Assembly: GCF_014696675.1 (NCBI RefSeq) | Contig: NZ_JACJQN010000017.1 | Span: 62,001-126,000, forward strand | Direction: 5' to 3' | From: Phormidium tenue FACHB-1052 | Lineage (GTDB): Bacteria; Cyanobacteriota; Cyanobacteriia; Phormidesmidales; Phormidesmidaceae | DNA length: 64,000 nucleotides | Shown: one piece after another, positions 27,716 to 37,426 of the stretch | How positions within the stretch are numbered: the first letter of the stretch is position 1 | How the letters are laid out: each line of letters starts with the position of its first letter | Made by a program: the position numbers and the translations under genes | Notes under the pieces: generated by a model | Seen by the model: the letters and a program-made list of their open reading frames with translations, nothing else | What the model was told of the DNA's origin: nothing | Databases searched by the model: none

Positions 27716-28522
27716 TTACATTAAGGACGACAGCGATCGCCGCTGCCGCATATCTAGAGCATGGGCCACACTGCCCTCAGTCCAATCGAGGGGCAGGTCA
27801 GCCTCGGGGGGCACCACCGCCGGAGTGGCAGTTGGCAATGGCGCAACTTTAGGAGCCGAAGGCTGGGGCGATTCCCCTCGAGGGAGGTCGCGCCAACGCC
27901 CTGGCTGAGGCACCGCTTTGAACTGCGGCACAGTACCAGCCCTAGGTCGCGCTGGTACCGATGCTGAGTGCGGCTCAACCATGGGGGTTTCTACCAGTCT
28001 AACCCCGGGGGCTACGACCCCATCACGCTGGGGCAAGTAGGGGGCCAAACGCTTGGGGTGGGGTGGCTGCACCGGCGTAGACGCTTTAGCGATCGGGCGC
28101 GGACGGGCTTTTTTGCGCTTGGTGGCCCGAGCTGAGACCTTGATTTGCTGGGTGAGCACAAAGGAGCCGAAGGCACATAGTCCCACCAGGCTCAGCAGGC
28201 CCCAAAGGGCAACCCCAGGCTGGGGCGAAGCTTCTTGCCCAAGCGCAATATCTGGGGCAGGGGCAGCATCGTCGGCTGGAACTGACAAAACCGTTAGGGG
28301 CGCTTCGGGAGCGACATCTTCGATGGGCTCGTTGAACATGAGGCCGTGGTAGGCGATCGCAGACACGCACACCAGGGTCAACCAGAGCCCGCCCAGCAAA
28401 AATAAGGGCCGGTAGGTTAGCAGTCTTGACCAAAACAGCCCCGACGTGACAGCAGGGTCGCGGGCTTCAGAAAAGGGTTGGGGAGAATGGGGCGAAGGCT
28501 GTCCAGAAAAATGCTGTGCCAT
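27716..28522 (-). CDS. Proline-rich membrane protein of unknown function
   Basis: A 268-residue protein with two hydrophobic segments (about 39-61, LLGGLWLTLVCVSAIAYHG; and about 104-124, LWGLLSLVGLCAFGSFVL) and a long basic, Pro-rich tail (from about 127) that looks disordered. The order suggests a hairpin in the membrane with a cytoplasmic tail. I do not recognise a family. It sits 21 bases before the HDAC-like gene on the same strand, so it may be the first gene of the group running to 25196. Confidence 0.65.
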   Translation of the reverse strand: MAQHFSGQPSPHSPQPFSEARDPAVTSGLFWSRLLTYRPLFLLGGLWLTLVCVSAIAYHGLMFNEPIEDVAPEAPLTVLSVPADDAAPAPDIALGQEASPQPGVALWGLLSLVGLCAFGSFVLTQQIKVSARATKRKKARPRPIAKASTPVQPPHPKRLAPYLPQRDGVVAPGVRLVETPMVEPHSASVPARPRAGTVPQFKAVPQPGRWRDLPRGESPQPSAPKVAPLPTATPAVVPPEADLPLDWTEGSVAHALDMRQRRSLSSLM

Positions 28523-28670
28523 AGGTTACCTGGTGGCCATCGGTGCACAAAACTCAGCGTTGCCGGTGCACCCTTACGGCCAATTGTAGGTGCTCTTGCC
28601 AGTCGGCGCTAGGGTTTGGGTGAGCTTGGCATCATGCTATTGCCATAGCCTGCCCACCCCAGGCGGTTTT

Positions 28671-29612
28671 CTAGCGCAGCACCATGGTCGGCACATAGTC
28701 TTGGGGATCTTGGGCGACCCAGCCTGCGGTGGAGTTAAGCCGCACCTCAAAGAACAGGAACGCGTCGTCGCCGCCCTCAGGGGTGGCGATCGCCCCGAGG
28801 CGATCGCCCTGGCGCACCGTCTGTCCAGCCCGCACGTTCAGCGCTGCCAAATTGGCGTAGCGGGTTTGCAGTCCTTGGGCATGGTTGATGACCACCAGAT
28901 TGCCGTAGGTGGCATCGGTACCGGCAAAGGCTACGGTGCCGGCCCCTACGGCCAGGGCCGGGGTGCTGGCGGCGCTAGCCAGGGCGACCCCAGTGTTAAA
29001 CACCAGCTTGCCCTGGGCTGAGTCTGGCTGCCAGCCGTAGTTGACGATTACCTGCGATCGCTGGGGCAGCGGATATCCCTGAAGTGGCGTAGCTGGGGCG
29101 GCGGTGGCCGCTGTGGTCGCCACCCCAGGGAACCAGTTCACCCCCGGCAGAAAAATGGTGGCCGGTATGGTGCTGACGCAGCCGTTTACCTCAAACAGCA
29201 CATCGGGTCGGCTGTTGTAGGCCCGGGCGACCTGCTGCCAGGTCTGGCCCGGGGCAACGCTGACCCGAATGCCATTGAAGGGCGGAATCAGCAGCTCTTG
29301 CCCAGGCCTGACAGTCCCCTCCTGAACGGCAGGATTGAGCCCCATAATCGTGGCTGGCAACAGGCTGTAGCGTTGGGCAATGACGGCCAGCGTTTCACCC
29401 TGGGCCACCCGGTGACGGGTTAAGCGCGATAGGGCGGGTTGGGAGCAAGCGGCAGAGCCGGTCTGGGCGATCGCCTCCGGTGCTGTTAGCCCTCCGAACG
29501 GCAGGGCAACGGCCAGCCCCACCAGTACCGCGAGGCGTTTGAATGGCCTCAGCTGGTTGGCAGTGTCTAACCGGCAGGTGGCCGAAGGTTTCAGCAAATC
29601 GTAAAACACCAT
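28671..29612 (-). CDS. LysM/LytM (M23-like) protein with degenerate active site
   Basis: A 313-residue exported protein. The ATG at 29612 starts MVFYDLLKPS; a hydrophobic stretch (about 27-45) then a cleavage region (AIAQTGSAAC) form the export signal. One clear LysM domain (67-111, HRVAQGETLAVIAQRY) and a second weaker one (113-156) should bind peptidoglycan. The C-terminal LytM fold (about 180-306) keeps its glycine pattern but has lost the zinc site: Asn206 and Ala210 replace the first His and Asp, Asn254 replaces His in the YAHL motif, and Phe285 and Phe287 stand where HLHFE has His. It is therefore unlikely to be a peptidase. It resembles EnvC/NlpD, inactive LytM proteins that activate amidases. 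Confidence 0.85.
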   Translation of the reverse strand: MVFYDLLKPSATCRLDTANQLRPFKRLAVLVGLAVALPFGGLTAPEAIAQTGSAACSQPALSRLTRHRVAQGETLAVIAQRYSLLPATIMGLNPAVQEGTVRPGQELLIPPFNGIRVSVAPGQTWQQVARAYNSRPDVLFEVNGCVSTIPATIFLPGVNWFPGVATTAATAAPATPLQGYPLPQRSQVIVNYGWQPDSAQGKLVFNTGVALASAASTPALAVGAGTVAFAGTDATYGNLVVINHAQGLQTRYANLAALNVRAGQTVRQGDRLGAIATPEGGDDAFLFFEVRLNSTAGWVAQDPQDYVPTMVLR

Positions 29613-29692
29613 GAAAAGCAAATGTGGCGAGGTAGTCAACGTTGATTTTGGTTCTACAGGTGAACCCGACCATCCTTGAGGGGTACAGCCTC

Positions 29693-29698
29693 TATAAT
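29693..29698 (+). promoter_or_regulatory. Consensus -10 element, probably for the HtrA gene
   Basis: A perfect TATAAT on the plus strand, with no recognisable -35 at the usual spacing. A transcript starting near 29705 would have a leader of about 215 bases before the protease start at 29920. The rest of 29613-29919 shows no convincing gene. Confidence 0.4.
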
Positions 29699-29919
29699 AG
29701 GCAGGACAGCCCCGGTTGTTCAGGGGGCATACCTGGGTTTTCTAGCCGCAGGTAACCCCATCCGGAAATTATTTGCTCCGTAGAATATTCGGTAGAGTAG
29801 AGCCAGACAGTCAAATTATCGTCAGCGTTACGTGATTTTGAGTTGGCTCGCAGCCGCCGCAAGGCCAGTTCGTCGTACCCGGTAAGACACACCAGGCACA
29901 GTAGCAGAGGGCATTCAGC

Positions 29920-31173
29920 ATGGACTCGTTACCAAAGCAGTTTTCTCAGCAGCTCGCGTTGGTGGCAGTCGCTTTGGCCGTAGGTGGTGGTGCGGGTTGG
30001 GCCGGTCACTACTACGTCAGCCAGGCGAGTTTGGCTACAGCACAGCAGGCCGCAGCTGAGACTCCCCCAGCGGTCAAGACATCGTTGACGACCGTGGCCC
30101 AGGCCGCCCCCAACCCCCGAGTCGCCGACCCGATGGGGGACAACCAAAACTTTATTGCCCTGGCGGTAGAGCAGGTGGGGCCAGCAGTCGTGCGCATTGA
30201 CGCCGAGCGCACCGTGCCCGAAATTTCTCCCGATGCTTTCAACAACCCCTTCTTTCGCCGCTTCTTTGACGAGCAAGAAATGCCCCCGCCCGAGCTGCCC
30301 GATCGCCTAGAGCAGGGGACTGGGTCAGGGTTCATTCTTAGCGCTAATGGCCAGATTTTGACTAATGCCCACGTGGTTGAGGGAGCCAAAACGGTGCAGG
30401 TCACCCTGCGCGACGGGCGTGACTTTGAAGGAAAGGTGGTTGGAGTTGACTCGGTAACCGACGTAGCTGTGGTCAAAATTGAAGCCGCCGACCTGCCTAC
30501 CGTGCAGATTGGCAGCACCCAAGACCTGGCTCCGGGGCAGTGGGCGATCGCCATTGGCAACCCCCTTGGCCTCGACAACACCGTCACCGCTGGCATCATC
30601 AGTGCCCTGGGGCGCAGCAGCAACCAGGTGGGCATTCCCGATAAGCGGGTGCAGTTTATTCAAACCGATGCCGCCATTAACCCCGGCAACTCCGGCGGCC
30701 CCCTGCTCAATGACCGGGGCGAAGTGATCGGCATGAACACCGCTATTCGCGCCAACGCCCAGGGTTTAGGGTTTGCCATTCCCATCGAAACCGCCAAACG
30801 CATCGCCGATCAGCTCTTCACCAACGGGGAAGTGCTGCACCCCTTCCTCGGCATTCAAATGGTCGAACTCTCCGCCGAGATGGTCGATCGCCTCAACGAA
30901 GAAGAGCAGCTCAATCTTAAAATCGACAACGACGATGAGCCCGGCGTTCTCATTGTCGGGGTGCTGCCCGACAGCCCGGCCCAAGCCGCAGGTTTGAAGA
31001 TCGGGGACGTCATCTGCGCCATTGAGGGCGACCCAGTCGATAGCCCGCCAGACGTGCAGGCTCGGGTAGAAGCGACCGAAATTGGCGGCACCCTCAAGCT
31101 CGACATTCACCGCGATGGCCGCGACCAAACCATTGATGTCAAACCCGCAGCTATGCCCCCCGACTTGCGCTAG
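29920..31173 (+). CDS. htrA: HtrA/Deg-family serine protease
   Basis: A 417-residue trypsin-like protease with one PDZ domain, of the cyanobacterial HhoA/HhoB/HtrA group. The N-terminus has a hydrophobic segment (about 11-28) serving as signal or membrane anchor, so the enzyme works in the periplasm or lumen. The triad is intact: His151 (TNAHVVEG), Asp181 (DVAVVKI) and Ser258 (NPGNSGGPL). The PDZ domain covers about 290-400 (ILSVGV-like LIVGVLPDSPAQAAGL). The family degrades or refolds damaged exported proteins under light and heat stress. Which of the three cyanobacterial paralogues this is cannot be decided by eye. Confidence 0.93.
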   Translation: MDSLPKQFSQQLALVAVALAVGGGAGWAGHYYVSQASLATAQQAAAETPPAVKTSLTTVAQAAPNPRVADPMGDNQNFIALAVEQVGPAVVRIDAERTVPEISPDAFNNPFFRRFFDEQEMPPPELPDRLEQGTGSGFILSANGQILTNAHVVEGAKTVQVTLRDGRDFEGKVVGVDSVTDVAVVKIEAADLPTVQIGSTQDLAPGQWAIAIGNPLGLDNTVTAGIISALGRSSNQVGIPDKRVQFIQTDAAINPGNSGGPLLNDRGEVIGMNTAIRANAQGLGFAIPIETAKRIADQLFTNGEVLHPFLGIQMVELSAEMVDRLNEEEQLNLKIDNDDEPGVLIVGVLPDSPAQAAGLKIGDVICAIEGDPVDSPPDVQARVEATEIGGTLKLDIHRDGRDQTIDVKPAAMPPDLR

Positions 31174-31236
31174 TCAGTGGGAGCTTTGAGTTTTGAGTTG
31201 GTGGAGGGCGCAAATTCAAACCTTAAAATTCAAACT

Positions 31237-32031
31237 TCAAAACTTTCCCCCTACACCCTCACTCCCTACCCTCGCCCCGGTACGCAAAATCTGCCCGGCT
31301 AGCACCGCGCTGCCAAAGCCATTGTCAATGTTGACCACGCCAATGCCCGCTGCACAGGAGTTAAGCATGGTGAGCAGGGCCGAGAGGCCATTAAAGCTGG
31401 CTCCGTAGCCAATGCTGGTGGGCACTGCGATGATGGGGCAATCGGCTAGGCCCGCCACGACGCTAGGCAGTGCGCCCTCCATGCCCGCTACTACAATCAG
31501 CACATCCATGTCACGGATCAAGTGGCGGTGGCGCAGCAGGCGGTGTAGCCCGGCTACTCCGACATCCCACAGGCGCTTGACCATAAACCCGCTCAGTTCG
31601 GCGGTAACAGCAGCCTCTTCGGCCACAGGCAGGTCGGCAGTTCCTGCCGTCAGCACGCCAATGGTACCGGGGTGTTGGGCTGCCCAACCCAAGGGCACTA
31701 GGGCGCAGATGCGGGCCATGTCGTAGTACCGCGCTGCCGGAATTTGCTGCTGCACCTGGGCAAAAACCTCAGGTTCGATGCGGGTAGCCATGACCACTGG
31801 GTTGTGCTGATGCAGGCTGCGCATGATCTGCACAATTTGGTGGGGGGTTTTGCCTGGCCCCCAGATCACTTCTGGAAAGCCGGTGCGCAGGGTGCGGTGG
31901 TGGTCGACCTTAGCAAAGTCGTCAACCGGCTCAAAGTCGAGGTACTTGAGCCGGTCAAAGGCGGCATCGGGGCTGAGCTGCCCCTGGGAAACGGCGTTGA
32001 GTAGATGGCGCAGGGCGTCGGGCTGGGTCAC
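31237..32031 (-). CDS. larB: Nickel-pincer cofactor biosynthesis protein LarB
   Basis: A 264-residue LarB-type protein. LarB carboxylates and hydrolyses nicotinic acid adenine dinucleotide in the first step to the nickel-pincer nucleotide cofactor of lactate racemase. The C-terminal domain is like the PurE AIR carboxylase: GVLTAGTADLPVAEEAA, VAGMEGALPSVVAGL and the PTSIGYGAS loop. The N-terminal FPEVIWGPGKTP is diagnostic of LarB. It starts with GTG at 32031 without a strong ribosome-binding site. larC and larE are not in the window, so whether the whole pathway exists here is open. Confidence 0.92.
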   Translation of the reverse strand: MTQPDALRHLLNAVSQGQLSPDAAFDRLKYLDFEPVDDFAKVDHHRTLRTGFPEVIWGPGKTPHQIVQIMRSLHQHNPVVMATRIEPEVFAQVQQQIPAARYYDMARICALVPLGWAAQHPGTIGVLTAGTADLPVAEEAAVTAELSGFMVKRLWDVGVAGLHRLLRHRHLIRDMDVLIVVAGMEGALPSVVAGLADCPIIAVPTSIGYGASFNGLSALLTMLNSCAAGIGVVNIDNGFGSAVLAGQILRTGARVGSEGVGGKF

Positions 32032-32152
32032 GGAGGCAGCGGGGAAAGGTAAAGGGCAAAGGCCAGAAGGCTCTGGAAAGATCAGCCTAGACCATGGCGC
32101 TAAAAAAGGGGAGCGAAAAATGTCACAGGGTTGTCATACCTCGGCTACCTCG

Positions 32153-32180
32153 GTGACATACCAGGCCCCTACATTATTAA
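32153..32180 (+). promoter_or_regulatory. Possible promoter of the small RNA candidate
   Basis: GTGACA (32153-32158, five of six to TTGACA), a 16-base spacer, then TATTAA (32175-32180, four of six to TATAAT). A start about seven bases on would fall near 32187. The element lies in the gap upstream of larB and faces the other way. Confidence 0.35.
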
Positions 32181-32186
32181 TTAATC

Positions 32187-32238
32187 GTTCACTCCTCAAC
32201 ACCCCAAGCGCCGGAGCTACTAGCTCCGGCGCTTTTTT
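32187..32238 (+). ncRNA. Candidate small RNA with a Yfr1-like motif
   Basis: A strong plus-strand terminator (32207-32238) has no plus-strand gene before it for more than 1 kb, so it probably ends a small RNA. With the promoter proposed at 32153-32180 the RNA would be about 52 bases. It would consist of an unpaired 5' part containing ACUCCUCAACACC (32191-32203) and a 12-bp terminator stem. The Yfr1 core is ACUCCUCACAC; here one extra A splits it. It can still pair with both porin ribosome-binding sites over 11 base pairs around a single bulged A. It lacks the 5' stem-loop of classical Yfr1, so it may be a divergent Yfr1, a relative, or an unrelated RNA. Confidence 0.35.
32207..32238 (+). terminator. 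Strong orphan rho-independent terminator
   Basis: A 12-bp perfect stem (32207-32218 with 32222-32233, loop ACT) runs straight into a T-tract (32234-32238). It only works on the plus strand. No plus-strand protein gene ends upstream between 31173 and here. Confidence 0.9.
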
Positions 32239-32378
32239 GCGCGATCGCATCCGGAAAGGGGCAGGGCACTCTGTAATAACTGATCAGGCCGTGAAACAAT
32301 CTGCCGCCACCAGCACTGGTGGCGGCGGAGCACCCTCAAGCGGGGCGGCAGCTGTACTTAACCCTAGTTTTAATTCCT

Positions 32379-32741
32379 ATGAAACGGCATCTATATGCGA
32401 TCGCCCTTACCGGCCTTGGCTTGGCCGCTCTGATTCAGCCCGCCAATGCTCGCCCCGAAATTGCCAGCGGTGACCAGCTACTCGACACCGATGTGGCAGG
32501 CTGCCTGACGCGGGCCGACCAGCTGATTGACAGCTTGGGGGTCGAGTCTGACCAGGGCAGCATCGATCGCACGGGTTATTTCGAGGATGGCTCTTTTCGA
32601 GTTCTCTGCTATGGAGCTGGAGACACCAATAGTCTGGCGATCGTGTTTGCCACCCACGACCAGTCAGCAGAGATAGCCTCCAACTTTATTCAAATGATGC
32701 TGGGTGAACTGTCGCAGGGCGAAGCGCTATCGCAACAGTAG
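32379..32741 (+). CDS. Small exported protein of unknown function
   Basis: A 120-residue protein with a classical signal peptide (MKRHLYAIALTGLGLAALIQ, cleavage near NARPE). The mature part is acidic, with two Cys residues (GCLTRAD and VLCYGAG) that could form a disulfide in the periplasm. No known domain recognised. The start at 32379 is chosen for the signal peptide; the frame is open upstream but reads through the small RNA region's flank. It has its own terminator. Confidence 0.72.
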   Translation: MKRHLYAIALTGLGLAALIQPANARPEIASGDQLLDTDVAGCLTRADQLIDSLGVESDQGSIDRTGYFEDGSFRVLCYGAGDTNSLAIVFATHDQSAEIASNFIQMMLGELSQGEALSQQ

Positions 32742-32760
32742 GTTGCACATGATAAAAAAT

Positions 32761-32801
32761 AGCCGATCGCTAAGCAGAGGCAGAGCAATCGGCTGTTTTT
32801 T
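32761..32801 (+). terminator. Rho-independent terminator of the small exported protein gene
   Basis: AGCCGAT (32761-32767) pairs with ATCGGCT (32788-32794), followed by GTTTTTT. An A-run on the 5' side could let it also stop transcripts on the minus strand. Confidence 0.8.
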
Positions 32802-32860
32802 GGCAACCCCCTATGCTGCTGCAATTGGGGATCTCGGGGTGGGCGAACTGCCCTTTGCCC

Positions 32861-33802
32861 CTACTCGGAAACTTTGGCGGCCTTGAGCATGTGGTAGGTA
32901 ATTAGCAGCTGGGTCAGGGCCAGGGGATAGCTTTGCAGCGTTTCGCCCGTGGTGCCCACCACTTTGCCAATGTCGGTGTTGCCTTCAATGCTGCAAAACT
33001 TGCCCAGGTAGGGGACTTCGCTGCATAGGGTACGCTCTAGCTCTTGCACGGGTTTTTCAGTAGCGTGGCCGTCGATTTCGAGCACGTCTACGGGCTTGCC
33101 CATGTCGCGATCGAGGCCCATGCGCACCGCGTCGCTTAGAGAGCCACCGTTTTTATCTTCTAGCAGGTGGGTAAAGTCGGGGTGGGGAATGGTGGGCCGC
33201 ATCACCAGACGCACGTTGAGCAGCAGTTCGTCGCCGCTGCTGTTGCCATCTGGGGGGTAAAAGCTAACTACCACATCGGCCCACTGCCGCTGGGGACGAA
33301 TGAACGCTTCGGAGTCCTCTTCACGGGCTTTAATCTGCTCAATCACCTCTTCGGGGGTATAGCCGCGCTTGCGGGTGTCGCGCTTGATTTTCCAATTGGC
33401 GCGCAGATCTTCGGGCGGGGCCAGATAGACTTTAACGTCGTAGGCATCGCGACAGGCACGGGTCGAGTAACCGAGCAAGCCTTCGACGATGACAAAGCGC
33501 TTAGGCTCAATGTATTCGGGGGCGTCAAACTCGCCGCTCGTGTGGTTGTAGATAGGCTTGAGAATGGGCTGCCCAGTGCGCAGCAGTGCTAGGTGCTGCT
33601 GAATGATATCGATGTAGTTGCAGTCGGGGTGCAGGGCCGAAATGCCCATTTCTTTGCGCTGTTTGCGATCGTAGCGGTGGTAGTCGTCCGTGCAGATGAT
33701 GGTAACGTCGTCTTCGCCTAAAATCTGCGCAATGCCCCGCGACAGAGTGGTTTTACCCGCCGCGCTGTCACCCACAATGCCGAGGATTATCGGACGACTC
33801 AT
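32861..33802 (-). CDS. Phosphoribulokinase/uridine kinase-family protein (non-canonical PRK paralogue)
   Basis: A 313-residue P-loop kinase. The ATG at 33802 follows GGAG at good spacing. Walker A is GDSAAGKTT (11-19), and IICTDDYHRYDRKQRKEMG (35-53) is the ribulose-5-phosphate/uridine-binding motif shared with phosphoribulokinase; KPIYNH and VIVEGL follow. Canonical cyanobacterial PRK has a P-loop Cys (GDSGCGKST) that forms the thioredoxin-controlled disulfide with a Cys near the DDYH motif. Here the first is Ala15 while Cys37 remains, and the C-terminal CxxxxxC pair used with CP12 is not seen. So it would not be redox-switched like the Calvin-cycle enzyme. Whether the substrate is ribulose-5-phosphate is unproven. 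Confidence 0.85.
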   Translation of the reverse strand: MSRPIILGIVGDSAAGKTTLSRGIAQILGEDDVTIICTDDYHRYDRKQRKEMGISALHPDCNYIDIIQQHLALLRTGQPILKPIYNHTSGEFDAPEYIEPKRFVIVEGLLGYSTRACRDAYDVKVYLAPPEDLRANWKIKRDTRKRGYTPEEVIEQIKAREEDSEAFIRPQRQWADVVVSFYPPDGNSSGDELLLNVRLVMRPTIPHPDFTHLLEDKNGGSLSDAVRMGLDRDMGKPVDVLEIDGHATEKPVQELERTLCSEVPYLGKFCSIEGNTDIGKVVGTTGETLQSYPLALTQLLITYHMLKAAKVSE

Positions 33803-34032
33803 AGATTTCTCCAGGGTTTTGCAACCAGTAGTTAATTTCCCCATTGTAGGAACCAGCGGGATCATCACCAAATATTTATTGCTCTGTGTAATGGCCTCAG
33901 AACAATTGGGCGATCGCCCCTGCGGCAATTCATAGCCCAACTAAGCTTTCAATCGTCTGGAATTTGTAAGAATAGAATGGTGTCGCTGGCCGCTTTTTGG
34001 GGGCCACTATTTAGCCCTGCGAGTCTAAGTCT

Positions 34033-36624
<2,592 letters not shown>

Positions 36625-36793
36625 TGGCCAAGGCTAATGCGACAGAAAGCTGATGTCCTGGGTGTGAGGTTCTTTGCGGCTGTTTAGAACTGGCCACCGC
36701 GGGTAGGCGTTCGATTAGCCTGCCGTGTCGCCCGCCCAGTTTGGATAAAATGCAGGGCATACTGACCCTAACCCGTAGTTCTCTGTAGGCAGC

Positions 36794-37426
36794 ATGGCGA
36801 TTAAACCTATTCAGTACGAAACGCTGCTCTCGGTCTGTACCGACCACGAAGGGGCTTTGGAGTTGCTCAAGCACCATCGTCCCTACCTCGAGGCCGTGCC
36901 CAGCATGCGACGCCCTGATGAGAGTGTAATTACGCTGCCGCTGCCGAACGTGCGCGTCCGTGACGGGGTACACCTCAATCCCCACAGCCAGAGCATCGCC
37001 CCCGGTTCGGTGGTGACGCTGCCCTGCGATGTTGCCCTGCTGATGTGCGATCCCGAGTGGAAGATCAAGACCGGGGTTGAGATTTTTGTCTACATTCACC
37101 GCCCCCAAGAGGACTTCTCAGACTTGCTGATGCGCTGGCGGCACACGCAGATTTTGGTCGATCGCGGCTATGAGTGGCTGCTGCCCCAGCGCTATGAGCA
37201 CCTGCTTAGCGACGGCACCGACAAGACCCTTCCCCTGTTTGTGGTGTTTCCTGAAACGCCAGGGCACATTCTTCAAGGTCTGCGGGGAGCCGGTTTGCCT
37301 ACCGTGCTACTCTCCTCTGACGTTGAGGCTGAACTGGTTGGGGAAGATCCCAGCACCCTCGACATTGGCGACATTCCCGAGCTAAACGACATCGACACCA
37401 GCGCCCTAGAATCCCCCGATGAGTAA
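36794..37426 (+). CDS. Conserved-looking protein of unknown function
   Basis: A 210-residue acidic soluble protein. It has no signal peptide or membrane segment; the last 35 residues are very acidic (DIGDIPELNDIDTSALE). The middle has a hydrophobic/charged pattern (VEIFVYIHRPQEDF, ILVDRGYEWLLP) without a motif I can place. The stop overlaps the start of the glycosyltransferase gene by eight bases (ATGAGTAA), so the two are translationally coupled and probably act together, perhaps on the same glycan, but that is inference. Confidence 0.6.
   Translation: MAIKPIQYETLLSVCTDHEGALELLKHHRPYLEAVPSMRRPDESVITLPLPNVRVRDGVHLNPHSQSIAPGSVVTLPCDVALLMCDPEWKIKTGVEIFVYIHRPQEDFSDLLMRWRHTQILVDRGYEWLLPQRYEHLLSDGTDKTLPLFVVFPETPGHILQGLRGAGLPTVLLSSDVEAELVGEDPSTLDIGDIPELNDIDTSALESPDE

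Noticed and set aside
29692..29892. 66-codon minus-strand frame between the LytM protein and the HtrA protease
   Set aside because: No ribosome-binding site, odd composition, and it spans the promoter region of the protease gene.
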